Assembly: GCF_014205685.1 (NCBI RefSeq)
Contig: NZ_JACIIU010000003.1
Span: forward strand, 186,001 to 250,000
From: Paenochrobactrum gallinarii
GTDB lineage: Bacteria; Pseudomonadota; Alphaproteobacteria; Rhizobiales; Rhizobiaceae
Reading direction: 5' to 3'
Length of the DNA: 64,000 nt
The position numbers were made by a program, and so were the translations under genes. How positions within the stretch are numbered: the first letter of the stretch is position 1; every line of letters begins with the position of its first letter. The notes under the pieces were generated by a model that did not search any database, was not told the origin of the DNA, and saw nothing but the letters and a program-made list of their open reading frames with translations. Below, piece by piece: positions 8,820 to 17,459 of the stretch.

Positions 8820-9679
8820 AGTCCAACAATCCGCTTTACCGTGCTACTGTCCATATTCATGAAAGATTGCAGGCCAATTGCCACCTGATCGGGTCGCATA
8901 TCGCGCATAAAGGCATCAAATTTTGCCTGATCCGGTGCAGGGCCAAACCAGTAAACGTGACAAATGCTCCAATCGACATGAAAATGTCCACGGCCTTTCT
9001 CTATTTCATCAACATACTGGCCGTATAAAATACATTCGGAATAATCCCGCGCCTGCCCCAGCACTTTAACCCATGAACGGCCATTTTGCTCTTCAATGTG
9101 CCGACACATGGCAAGCACGGCATCGCGCCGCCATGAAACAACATTGGCGATGTAATCATGTTGACCATGTTCTTTAATACCCATGATCCGTGCCGCATTA
9201 TCAGACCAGTTGCGATGCGGTGGTGTTGGCGGATTAAGCATAGCCTGATCGTAGCGTAGCAAACGAATATCATCGCCTTGCCAAAGCTGATCCGCTGAGA
9301 ATTCACGTAAGAATGCGACATCAGAATCGCAGAATAAAAAGCCGTCAACATCTACATGTTCGGCAATGGCGATGCGACGCAATTGCTGCACATGCCAACC
9401 ATAAAGCGGCTTGGTAAAAGGGGAAACCCAAATCTGTCTTTTGCCCCATGTTTTAGGGTCTGGCATTGACCACAACCAGCGCGGCAACAAATCACGTTCA
9501 TCAACAATGATACGATTAGGACTGGCTAACTGCTTGAATAAAGCCACATCCCGATGGGCAACCAGAATATAATGCGTTTCAAAACCAGTGACATAACGAT
9601 CAAGCGTCTCACACAGCAAACGGCAGCGATCAAAATCCTTGTCGTAACTGGCCGTTACCAGCGCCATCCGTTTAGCCAT
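8816..9679 (-). CDS. DUF6492-like putative glycosyltransferase
   Basis: This 287-residue soluble protein begins MALVTASYDKDFDRCRLLCETLD and contains FLFCDSDVAF (about residues 112-121), a DxD-like motif that suggests a GT-A nucleotide-sugar-binding fold. I recognise the overall pattern from DUF6492 proteins found in alphaproteobacterial polysaccharide loci; none has a well-known activity that I can name. Its start overlaps the end of the WecG/TagA gene by eight bases, so the two are translationally coupled in a leftward operon with the GT4 gene. The stop overlaps the stop of the convergent flippase. A sugar transferase acting on the same glycan as its neighbours is the simplest reading. Confidence 0.7.
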   Translation of the reverse strand: MAKRMALVTASYDKDFDRCRLLCETLDRYVTGFETHYILVAHRDVALFKQLASPNRIIVDERDLLPRWLWSMPDPKTWGKRQIWVSPFTKPLYGWHVQQLRRIAIAEHVDVDGFLFCDSDVAFLREFSADQLWQGDDIRLLRYDQAMLNPPTPPHRNWSDNAARIMGIKEHGQHDYIANVVSWRRDAVLAMCRHIEEQNGRSWVKVLGQARDYSECILYGQYVDEIEKGRGHFHVDWSICHVYWFGPAPDQAKFDAFMRDMRPDQVAIGLQSFMNMDSSTVKRIVGL

Positions 9680-10430
9680 TATTATTTCCTTTTAGCCTCA
9701 AGCGATATTTGAGCAAATGCCACAAAAACAACGGATTGCCAACAAGATAGCGGCGCCACAAACGCTGCGGCTCTTGTATCAAACGGTAAAGCCATTCCAT
9801 CCTGAGCTGACGCATCCATGAGGGGGCACGTTTAGCTGTTCCGGCCTGAAAATCAAACAAAGCACCGACAGCAAAAGCAGCCACACAGTGGGCATCCGTT
9901 ATAGCTTGAGCAATGAATAATTCCTGCCGTGGCACCCCCATTGCAACCAGCAAAATATGGGGTCGGAATTGCGCTAGTTTTTCCAAAATCGCCTGTTCGT
10001 TTGTTCCATCAAAGAAACCATCCGAAATCACTTGAATATCATGCTGCGGCGTTTGTTTTTTAAAGTTTTCACAAGCACGGGCAACTTCTTCAGACTTTGC
10101 ACCCAAAAGCCCGACACGCAGCGGCTCTTCAATAAAGCGCAATAAAGCGGGAACAAAATCGGTGCCATTCAAATTATCCGGAAATGAGCGGCCATGCAAA
10201 ACACGGCTGGCAATATCAACGCCAATACCATCCGGCAAAATCAAAAAATCATTCAATATCTGGCGATAGTCGCTATCCGCTTGCGAAACATTGGCACAAT
10301 GGGCATTCAACCATGCAATTTTAGTGAAATGATTAGTGTGAATGCGGGCTGCAACAAGCTCCAAAGCGGCCTGCCACTGCAATGCCACTACAGGAATACC
10401 CAATATATCGCGTTGCGGCACGTCATTCAT
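9672..10430 (-). CDS. WecG/TagA/CpsF family glycosyltransferase
   Basis: The protein is a GT26 family member, which transfers a sugar (ManNAcA in WecG, ManNAc in TagA) onto a lipid-linked sugar at the inner face of the membrane. Family features are visible in order: WLNAHCANVSQAD, FLILPDGIGVDIASRVL with the conserved PDG-V segment, the NGTD motif, the Rossmann-like stretch VGLLGAKSEEV, and PHILLVAMGVPRQELFI near residue 165. The ATG at 10430 is chosen for its AAGGG site ten bases upstream; a GTG at 10457 overlapping the upstream stop (GTGA) is also possible and adds nine residues. It sits between GT4 and DUF6492 genes in one operon. The sugar cannot be told from sequence alone. Confidence 0.88.
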   Translation of the reverse strand: MNDVPQRDILGIPVVALQWQAALELVAARIHTNHFTKIAWLNAHCANVSQADSDYRQILNDFLILPDGIGVDIASRVLHGRSFPDNLNGTDFVPALLRFIEEPLRVGLLGAKSEEVARACENFKKQTPQHDIQVISDGFFDGTNEQAILEKLAQFRPHILLVAMGVPRQELFIAQAITDAHCVAAFAVGALFDFQAGTAKRAPSWMRQLRMEWLYRLIQEPQRLWRRYLVGNPLFLWHLLKYRLRLKGNNNG

Positions 10431-10453
10431 AACGCCCACGCCCTTCTCTCCGC

Positions 10454-11656
10454 TCACAATACTGCCAAGCCTTGTTTGATTGCCCGATCCATACCATCCA
10501 ATTGCTGTTGATAAAATGCTTTACCATCAAGCCGGCCGCGCTCCCCCTGCCTTGCGCGCTCTACCTTTTCGGTTAAAGCAGCAGCAAATGCGACCGGTTC
10601 GTCTGCAAGAATGCAATTCTCAGGAATTTTAGAAATACCACGTACCGAATGATATGTTGCCACACAAGGCATACCAAGTTCAAATGTTTCAATAGTTTTA
10701 AGCTGCACACCCGTACCTGCCACACTGACAAGCGGCACAACCGCGGCACTTTCAACAAATGCAACGGCATCCGGCACACGTCCTAAAAACTCGACATCCG
10801 GCCAGGCATCAATTAAATCCGAGGGCGTGCTACCGGCAACTGCAATTTTCATATCCTCAGGGAGCAATGGTTTTACTTCGTTCAAAAACCACTCAAGCCC
10901 GATACGGTTTGGCTGCCATGTCCATGTGCCGATCAATGCCAGATCATACTGTAATTTACGCGAAACAGGTTCGGGTGGCAGGGCAGTTGTCACCAGCGGC
11001 AAAGTGGCAAACTTTGAAGGTGGAAGCCCCAGCATCCCCCCATCTTCATCTGCTAGAGTGAACACAAACTCAGCCTGATCACATAAACGCTTTTCCAGTT
11101 TTGCCAATAATCGGGCTTCGCGTTTGAACAAAATCTTCTGAACGATATCATTAACCGCATCCGCATTTTCTGCTGCCGAGCGGTGTTCAACATTATGCGC
11201 GACAAAAATCGACGGTTTGTCTTTAAAATGTGCTTCAAAAGCACCAGCCAACGCCACGCCATTAAGCACATAAGCATCAAACTCTCCGGCTGATTCAATC
11301 GCCTTTTGGAAAGCCTGATCTGAAACCACACGTAATTTGACCGATGAAACCGTCAAGCCGGTGCGAACGGCTTTCAAAATCCATTTTATCTTTTGTTTGA
11401 AACCGGCATCTTGGGTGCGAACATCCACTTCGCCCAACAGGATTGTCTCATCCGGCATTGAAGGCACTCGCCCCGGCCAGTTAAAGCCTAAAACTTTAAC
11501 ATCGGCACCGGAGCGCAAAAAGCCATTGATAATGGCGGCATTCGCCACTTCATAACCGGTCGTGCTACCATAGTTTGGCACCAGAGAGGTGATGAATAAC
11601 AATCGCAATGGCTGCACTCTTTTCCCGCCTAAATCAAAATATGTCACGTTAATCAT
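10454..11656 (-). CDS. Glycosyltransferase, GT4-like
   Basis: A 400-residue GT-B type glycosyltransferase. The N-terminal domain starts LRLLFITSLVPNYGSTTGYEVANAAI, with FVAHNVEHRS near residue 155 as the acceptor-side motif. The C-terminal nucleotide-sugar domain shows LALIGTWTWQPNR, and GTGVQLKTIETFELGMPCVAT near residue 320, the usual E-x7-E region of the GT4 family. It is the first gene of the leftward transferase operon; its stop region overlaps a possible start of the WecG/TagA gene. A GTG at residue 15 (11614) with GGGAAAAG upstream is an alternative start. It is transcribed divergently from the GT2 gene; the 170 bp between them should hold both promoters. Confidence 0.85.
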   Translation of the reverse strand: MINVTYFDLGGKRVQPLRLLFITSLVPNYGSTTGYEVANAAIINGFLRSGADVKVLGFNWPGRVPSMPDETILLGEVDVRTQDAGFKQKIKWILKAVRTGLTVSSVKLRVVSDQAFQKAIESAGEFDAYVLNGVALAGAFEAHFKDKPSIFVAHNVEHRSAAENADAVNDIVQKILFKREARLLAKLEKRLCDQAEFVFTLADEDGGMLGLPPSKFATLPLVTTALPPEPVSRKLQYDLALIGTWTWQPNRIGLEWFLNEVKPLLPEDMKIAVAGSTPSDLIDAWPDVEFLGRVPDAVAFVESAAVVPLVSVAGTGVQLKTIETFELGMPCVATYHSVRGISKIPENCILADEPVAFAAALTEKVERARQGERGRLDGKAFYQQQLDGMDRAIKQGLAVL

Positions 11657-11827
11657 AGCGTCTTTTTCATAAAGACTTACTTAAAGACAGGCTTGATTTA
11701 TATAATGATTTAAAAAGATTGCAGAAATAAACAAGATCGCAATAGTTTTCAGGCTATCAAACAGCTAAAGACATCATACCGGAGCCATTCCGGTCTTTTG
11801 CCACCGGCATGGAAGGGTTCGAGTCAA

Positions 11828-12823
11828 ATGTTGCCAGCAATACCGGAACATATCAGCATCTATGCAACCACTCCCGGTTTTGACTACGCACTTGTGGATA
11901 CGGTTATCACACTGCCGACATTTCGTCGTCCGGATCATGTTCTAAAAACTTTACACTCATTGAGCACGCAAATTACGAAACGTAATTTTGCTATCATATT
12001 GGTTGAAAATGAAGCCGAAGCGCAGGAAGGCGCGATTGCAGCTGCCCCGCTATTTTTAAACAATGAATGCAAAGGCATGATCATTGTGGAAAGTGCGCGC
12101 GGTAATTGTAATGCTTATAATGCGGCATGGCTGATGGCTTTGCATCATTTTCCCAATTTTCAGCAACTCATTGTTATTGATGATGATGAAGTGGCAAGCC
12201 CCGACTGGCTCGAAACCATGTGTCAGGCCAAAGAACACTATCAGACTGATTTTGTCGGCGGGCCGCAAGTTCCTGTTTTTGAACAAGAAAGCCTGAACTA
12301 CTGGGCAAAACATCCGGTTTTTTCACCGCCCTATTATGCCAGCGGCAAAGTTCCGGTGCTTTATTCCTCCGGCAATTTGCTGGTTTCGCGCAAGGTGCTG
12401 GATAAAATGCCGTTTCCGTTTCTTGATTTAACGTTTAATTTTACCGGTGGCGGCGATTCCGACTTTATCAGCCGCAGCCTTGTCGCAGGTTTTACTACCG
12501 CATGGTCGGCAGAAGCACAGGTCTTTGAAACAATCCCTTCCCGCCGTCTGGAAGGTGACTGGATCAGAGATCGCGGTTTACGCAATGGCATGCTTTCCAC
12601 GCGAATTGAAAAACGCAAACGCAGACAAGAGCCTCTGTCAAATGTCAAAATCTTCCTGAAAAGCATTGCTATTCTGGGCGTTTCACCATTTAAAGCCTTG
12701 ATCAAAACCATGCAGTCTAAATCAGTCACAGTCGGGCTTTATTATATTCACGTCGGCCTTGGCCGGGTTGCTGCTCATTTCGGATATAATCATGAACAAT
12801 ATCGCAATCCGGAAAAAAACTGA
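11828..12823 (+). CDS. Glycosyltransferase family 2
   Basis: This GT2 protein (331 residues from this start) shows the GT-A pattern: VITLPTFRRPDHVLKTLHSL at the N-terminus, LIVIDDDEVASPDWLE with the DDD metal-binding motif near residue 118, and FTGGGDSDFISRSL near 205 in the acceptor region. The C-terminus has a hydrophobic segment (about 275-300) that may associate with the membrane. ATG 11828 is preferred because GGAAGGG lies ten bases upstream; an in-frame TTG at 11798 would add ten residues. The following O-antigen ligase gene begins inside its last codons, which indicates translational coupling. The donor sugar is unknown. Confidence 0.85.
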   Translation: MLPAIPEHISIYATTPGFDYALVDTVITLPTFRRPDHVLKTLHSLSTQITKRNFAIILVENEAEAQEGAIAAAPLFLNNECKGMIIVESARGNCNAYNAAWLMALHHFPNFQQLIVIDDDEVASPDWLETMCQAKEHYQTDFVGGPQVPVFEQESLNYWAKHPVFSPPYYASGKVPVLYSSGNLLVSRKVLDKMPFPFLDLTFNFTGGGDSDFISRSLVAGFTTAWSAEAQVFETIPSRRLEGDWIRDRGLRNGMLSTRIEKRKRRQEPLSNVKIFLKSIAILGVSPFKALIKTMQSKSVTVGLYYIHVGLGRVAAHFGYNHEQYRNPEKN

Positions 12824-14105
12824 GCTGCGGTTGCAATCCGCCTCCCGATATTCCCCTCGCAATATCGCTGCTGCGGTCAGCACAGTTATATTCTCAATAC
12901 TGCTGATTTCCTTCCGCCCGTTTCAGGGCCGTTTTGAAGCGCAGGCAGGCGGCGACATTGTTAATCAGCTAGGCTTCAGCGCCTTAGGTGTGATAGCCGT
13001 TATCTGCTTGTTTACATTAGCGAAGCCACATTATTTACGCGCATTATTAAGTCCGGGATGGCTATTGATGTGCGGCTTTTTGCTGATGTCGGCATTTATT
13101 GCACCCGATCCAATGGCCACAATCCGCACAGTTATTTTCACACTGATCGGCATGGTCTGCATGTTTTCTATTGCCGGATTATTGCAAGATGCCGATGGCT
13201 TTTCCAAAACCATTACAATCGTTGCAGGATTAGTGCTTGCACTATCCTTTGTCGGGGTCGTTATTGTTCCTGACTTGGCAACGCACGGTTATGATACCGT
13301 TGAGCCTGCAAATTCTTATCTGTGGCGCGGCGTCTTTGTGCACAAGAATATCGCCGGGCCTGTTATGGCGGCCTTTGCTTTTGCCGGCATTTATCTGATG
13401 CGTCGCGGCATGGTTATGCGTGGTTTCATCCTCATGATTGCAGCCACCATTTTCGTTTCGCAAACCGGCTCCAAAACCACGGTAGCCCTTATTCCGCTTG
13501 CCGTAATCGTGATTATTTTTCCAGCCCTTCTTGGCTGGCGCTGGCTCACCTTCCTTACAACTCTCACTACTCATATTGTTTTAGGCCTGTTCACTATCGG
13601 CACAATTTTATTCAAGCCGCTGCGTGATTTCATGGAATCCACACCAATTGATGCGACATTTACAGGCCGCACATCTATCTGGGCTTTTGCGATAGAAAAA
13701 CTGTCGCTGCGCCCTTGGACAGGCTTTGGCTTTGAAAGCTTCTGGAGTTCACCAATCAGTGTTGATGCAGCCAACCCCTATTACCTTGGATGGGATGTGC
13801 GCCCGATTGTTCATGGCCATAATGGTTATCTCGATATTGCCATGACGATGGGTATTCCGGCATTGATTTGTGCTGTCATGGTTTTAATCATTTTGCCACT
13901 GTTTGATTATTTGCATTGTAAACAAACACGCGAGAATATTCTGCTCGCGGATTTCTTTCTGATGGTCGTGTTTTTCTGTACGCTCAGCGCCCATCTGGAA
14001 AGCTTCTTTTTCAGACACATTGATCCGGCATGGCTTATCCTGATGCTGGCAACTTTTGGCTTGCGGCTGTGTGCACGGGTTAAGATCGCAAAGCGCGATC
14101 CTTAA
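12792..14105 (+). CDS. O-antigen ligase / polymerase family membrane protein (Wzy_C, ExoQ-like)
   Basis: This protein of 437 residues has about 11 membrane segments and one long periplasmic loop. The stretch GRTSIWAFAIEKLSLRPWTGFGFESFW (about residues 285-312) is the Wzy_C signature, and the loop containing VHGHNGYLDIAMTMG carries the conserved His typical of WaaL/ExoQ proteins. The family either ligates polysaccharide to a lipid acceptor or polymerises repeat units. ATG 12792 lies inside the end of the GT2 gene, 32 bases before its stop; an earlier TTG at 12759 is possible. No other polymerase is seen in the block, so this one may be the Wzy for the same polysaccharide. Its stop overlaps that of the convergent YigZ gene. 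Confidence 0.85.
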   Translation: MNNIAIRKKTELRLQSASRYSPRNIAAAVSTVIFSILLISFRPFQGRFEAQAGGDIVNQLGFSALGVIAVICLFTLAKPHYLRALLSPGWLLMCGFLLMSAFIAPDPMATIRTVIFTLIGMVCMFSIAGLLQDADGFSKTITIVAGLVLALSFVGVVIVPDLATHGYDTVEPANSYLWRGVFVHKNIAGPVMAAFAFAGIYLMRRGMVMRGFILMIAATIFVSQTGSKTTVALIPLAVIVIIFPALLGWRWLTFLTTLTTHIVLGLFTIGTILFKPLRDFMESTPIDATFTGRTSIWAFAIEKLSLRPWTGFGFESFWSSPISVDAANPYYLGWDVRPIVHGHNGYLDIAMTMGIPALICAVMVLIILPLFDYLHCKQTRENILLADFFLMVVFFCTLSAHLESFFFRHIDPAWLILMLATFGLRLCARVKIAKRDP

Positions 14106-14686
14106 TCCTCTTTGATCACCGCCTGTCCGCGGGTCAGATCACGCACCATTTCCAGCAATCTACCGGTTTGGCTTTCCGGCAGCGCATAATGCATCTCCAC
14201 GCCATCACTTAAAAAGCTTTCATCGCGCAATTGCGCGTGTTGAACACTGCCAAGCCGTGCTTTCAACAAGGCATGATCGGAAAAGCCGCAGCGAATAGTC
14301 ACCAAACGTTGCGGGATCACTTCCTGCTTATCAGCAGCCCTTAAACATAAAGCAGCCGTGCCGCCATAAGCACGGATCAATCCGCCGCTGCCAAGCAAAA
14401 TACCGCCAAACCAGCGGGTCACCACCACCACGACATTATCAAGCTCAAGCCCGTCTATAGCCTGTAAAATCGGTTTACCCGCAGTGCCGCTTGGCTCACC
14501 ATCATCATTGAAACGATAATTCTGCCCCATCCGCCATGCCCAGCAATTATGGTTGGCGCCGGCATGGGAATGCTCTTGCAAGAAAGCTTTTGCCTCTTCT
14601 TCATTGGCAACGGGAGCAGCCACCGCCAGAAAGCGGCTCTTCTTAATATCCTGTTCAAATGTCTCTAAGCGCGTGATGGTGAACAT
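14102..14686 (-). CDS. yigZ: YigZ/IMPACT family protein (UPF0029)
   Basis: A YigZ-family protein. The IMPACT N-terminal domain is clear: DIKKSRFLAVAAPVANEEEAKAFL at the start, NHNCWAWRM near residue 45, NDDGEPSGTAGKPIL near 57-71, and RWFGGILLGSGGLIRAYG near 90. The C-terminal part is the DUF1949 fold. The family is linked to translation (the eukaryotic member inhibits GCN2), but the bacterial role is not settled. ATG 14686 is chosen because the family starts just before the IKKSRF motif; a TTG at 14722 would add twelve residues. The stop shares four bases with that of the O-antigen ligase gene. Confidence 0.92.
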   Translation of the reverse strand: MFTITRLETFEQDIKKSRFLAVAAPVANEEEAKAFLQEHSHAGANHNCWAWRMGQNYRFNDDGEPSGTAGKPILQAIDGLELDNVVVVVTRWFGGILLGSGGLIRAYGGTAALCLRAADKQEVIPQRLVTIRCGFSDHALLKARLGSVQHAQLRDESFLSDGVEMHYALPESQTGRLLEMVRDLTRGQAVIKED

Positions 14687-14878
14687 ATGCTTTGTATTTT
14701 TTGTAAAAAACCCGATAATCAATTGAATGAGCGGGCAAGTTTTAACAAAGTCTGATTGCCCGCAGTGAATTTACTCTGTAAATCGATTAAAACTTTCGTC
14801 AGCCCCTGCCTAGCATATTGTCCATAATCCGCCGGACCGCAATGCCACGCAGCAATTTATCACAAAAGAGGTATATCC

Positions 14879-16177
14879 ATGTTTGATCTGATCGTCAGAA
14901 ATGCCAATCTTCCCGATGGTCGTGAAAAGCAGGATATATTGGTTAAAGACGGCAAGATTGCCGATATATTACCATCCCATGAAGCCGCGGACGCCAAGGC
15001 AGCGCAAGAAATTGATGCTCAAGACCAGCTGGTGACCCCGCCATTTGTTGATCCGCATTTCCATATGGATGCCACTTTATCGCTCGGCCTGCCGCGCATG
15101 AATACCTCCGGCACCTTGCTGGAAGGCATTGCGCTATGGGGCGAATTGAAGCCGATGCTGACCCGCGAAGCCATGGTGGAACGTGCATTGCGCTATTGCG
15201 ATCTGGCCGTCAGCCAAGGGCTTCTTGCCATCCGCAGCCATGTGGATGTGAGTGATCCGCGTTTATTAACCGCCGAAGCAATGATCGAAGTGCGCGAAAA
15301 AGTAGCGCCTTATATCGATCTGCAACTGGTCGCCTTCCCGCAGGATGGTTACTATCGCTCACCAGGTGCGGTTGATCTTGTTAATCGTTCGCTTGATATG
15401 GGTCTTGATGTTGTGGGCGGCATCCCGCATTTTGAACGCACCATGGCAGATGGCGCTGCATCGCTCGAAGCCCTTTGCCGCATTGCAGCGGAACGTGGCC
15501 TGCCGGTTGATATCCATTGTGATGAGAGTGATGATCCGATGTCGCGCCATGTGGAAACACTGGCTGCTGAAACCATGCGTTTTGGCTTGCAGGGACGCGT
15601 TTCCGGCTCGCATCTGACCTCAATGCATTCGATGGATAATTATTATGTATCGAAGCTCATTCCGCTGATGGCGGAAGCGCAGATGAATGCCATTCCGAAC
15701 CCGCTGATCAACATCACACTGCAAGGCCGTGCCGACACCTATCCGAAGCGTCGCGGCATGACCCGTGTGCCTGAACTGATGGCCGCTGGCATCAATGTTT
15801 CTTTCGGCCATGATTGCGTGATGGATCCTTGGTATTCGATGGGTTCAGGCGATATGCTGGAAGTTGGCCATATGGCGCTGCATGTGGCGCAGATGACCTC
15901 CATCGAAGGCAAGAAACAAATCTTTGATGCTATCACTGTTAATTCGGCCAAGACTTTGGGCCTGAAAGATTACGGCCTTGCTAAAGGTTGCAATGCAGAT
16001 TTCGTTGTCTTGCAAGCACGCGATACATTGGAAGCCCTGCGCCTTAAAGCCAACCGCCTGACCGTTGTTCGTCGCGGCAAAATTCTGGCAGAAACCGCTC
16101 CGCGTATTACCAATCTGAAGCTTGATGGCCGCCCTGCAACCGTCAATGCTGCTTCTTACGCACCGCGCAAGTCTTGA
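14879..16177 (+). CDS. CodA-like cytosine deaminase family amidohydrolase, possibly acting on 5-methylcytosine
   Basis: This 432-residue amidohydrolase aligns with E. coli CodA along its whole length with a one-residue offset. The metal and catalytic residues are all present: H60 and H62 in PPFVDPHFHMD, H213 and E216 in DIHCDESDD, H245 in GSHLTSMHS and D312 in FGHDCVMDPWY. Gln in NITLQGRADTYPKRRG matches the base-binding Gln of CodA. One difference stands out: the residue after the catalytic Asp is Cys313, where E. coli CodA has Asp314. Published work on CodA homologs used loss of this Asp to find enzymes that deaminate 5-methylcytosine to thymine. The gene is followed 178 bp later by a BMP-type nucleoside ABC transporter on the same strand, which fits nucleobase salvage. 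The family assignment is certain; the substrate is inference. Confidence 0.9.
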   Translation: MFDLIVRNANLPDGREKQDILVKDGKIADILPSHEAADAKAAQEIDAQDQLVTPPFVDPHFHMDATLSLGLPRMNTSGTLLEGIALWGELKPMLTREAMVERALRYCDLAVSQGLLAIRSHVDVSDPRLLTAEAMIEVREKVAPYIDLQLVAFPQDGYYRSPGAVDLVNRSLDMGLDVVGGIPHFERTMADGAASLEALCRIAAERGLPVDIHCDESDDPMSRHVETLAAETMRFGLQGRVSGSHLTSMHSMDNYYVSKLIPLMAEAQMNAIPNPLINITLQGRADTYPKRRGMTRVPELMAAGINVSFGHDCVMDPWYSMGSGDMLEVGHMALHVAQMTSIEGKKQIFDAITVNSAKTLGLKDYGLAKGCNADFVVLQARDTLEALRLKANRLTVVRRGKILAETAPRITNLKLDGRPATVNAASYAPRKS

Positions 16178-16355
16178 CCAAACGATAAAAAGCTTGAAAG
16201 TCGCGCGATTTCAGGGATGATAGAGTGGTGGATTGCTGCAAAAGACGGCAACCATCACCTTGACACATTCTGGCTTCGTCCTGCACATCTGCACCAATTT
16301 TTATTCTGATCTCGAAGCGCGTTTTTGTGTCAAGCACAAACCAGAGGGGGTTTTT

Positions 16356-17345
16356 ATGTCCAGTTTCCCGAAATTCAACCGTCGCAGTCTTTTGACATTA
16401 ACAGCGGCTTTAGCTGCCAGCGTTTGTGTCTCACCTTTTGCAATGGCGCAAGAAAAGCTCAAAGTGGCCGGTCTCCACGCTTCACCCGTTGAAAATGCAT
16501 GGAACTCACGCGTGCATGAAGCATTGCTTCAGGCCGATAAAGACGGCAAAATCGAATATATCTTTTCTGAGGGTATTTCGGCGAGTGATTACCCGCGCGC
16601 CATGCGCGAATATGCCGAACAAGGCATCAAGCTGATTGTCGGTGAATCCTATGCTGTTGAGCGTGAAGCACGCGAAGTGGCCGCTGATTACCCGCAGACA
16701 AACTTTGTCATGGGCTCTTCCGGCCAGCCGCAGGGCGAAAATTTCGGCGTTGTCGGCACATGGAATTTTGAAGGCGCTTATCTGGCCGGTATGCTGGCTG
16801 GTGAAATGAGCAAGTCGGGCATTTTCGGCTCCGTTGGCGCGGTGCCAATTCCTGAAATTAACATGCTCATCAATGCGTTTCAGGATGGCGTAAAAGAAAC
16901 CCGCCCTGATGCAAAATTCCTCGTCACCTTCATGGGCACCTTCTTTGATCCGCCAAAGGCACGGGAAGCAGGTCTGGCACAGATTGATGGCGGCGCAGAC
17001 ATTCTGTTTGGCGAGCGCATCGGCACAGCAGATGCCGCCAAAGAGCGTGACATCAAAGCCATTGGTTCGCTCACAAGCTATACCGAGCGCTATCCTGACA
17101 CTGTCTTTGCCAATTCCGTCTGGAATTATGGCCCGATCCTCGCAGCAGCCGTTGCTGACGTGCAGGCAGGCAAGCAGACCGGCAAGGACTACACGCCTTA
17201 TTCGATGATGAAAGAAGGCGGCAATGATATTGAATATGTCAAAGGCGTAGCCCCTGTTTCGGCTGAAGAAAAGATGGAAGCGCGCCGCGCCGAAATCAAA
17301 GCCGGTACGTTTGAGCTCAAGCTCAATGCGGACGAGCCTAAGTAA
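16356..17345 (+). CDS. BMP family ABC transporter substrate-binding protein (purine nucleoside type)
   Basis: A 329-residue periplasmic binding protein of the BMP/PnrA family, which binds nucleosides. ATG 16356 is selected because GAGGGGG lies six bases upstream and a signal peptide follows directly: NRRSLL, a hydrophobic core and cleavage after AMA. The paired arginines could suit the Tat pathway, but a Sec signal is also possible. The mature part has KVAGLHASPVENAWNSRVHEAL, GVVGTWNFEGAYLAGMLAGEM and the ligand-side segments of BMP proteins. It is the first gene of a four-gene transporter operon; a strong hairpin separates it from the ATPase gene. Its position after the CodA-like deaminase suggests nucleosides or nucleobases as ligands. 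Confidence 0.9.
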   Translation: MSSFPKFNRRSLLTLTAALAASVCVSPFAMAQEKLKVAGLHASPVENAWNSRVHEALLQADKDGKIEYIFSEGISASDYPRAMREYAEQGIKLIVGESYAVEREAREVAADYPQTNFVMGSSGQPQGENFGVVGTWNFEGAYLAGMLAGEMSKSGIFGSVGAVPIPEINMLINAFQDGVKETRPDAKFLVTFMGTFFDPPKAREAGLAQIDGGADILFGERIGTADAAKERDIKAIGSLTSYTERYPDTVFANSVWNYGPILAAAVADVQAGKQTGKDYTPYSMMKEGGNDIEYVKGVAPVSAEEKMEARRAEIKAGTFELKLNADEPK

Positions 17346-17372
17346 GCAATAGCGCTTAGACTTCCATTAAAA

Positions 17373-17403
17373 CTCTGCACGGCAACATCCGTGCAGAGCA
17401 GAT
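17373..17403 (+). terminator. Intra-operon hairpin with short T-tract
   Basis: CTCTGCACGG (17373-17382) and CCGTGCAGAG (17389-17398) form a perfect 10-bp stem with a six-base loop, followed by CAGATTTTTC. It lies 27 bases after the binding-protein stop and before the ATPase gene. It may act as a partial terminator or 3'-end stabiliser that makes the binding protein more abundant than the membrane components. Confidence 0.6.
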
Positions 17404-17459
17404 TTTTCAGCACAATCCGGCCTTAACCCGCCGGTCTTGCAAAGCACGAGGCTGCACGC

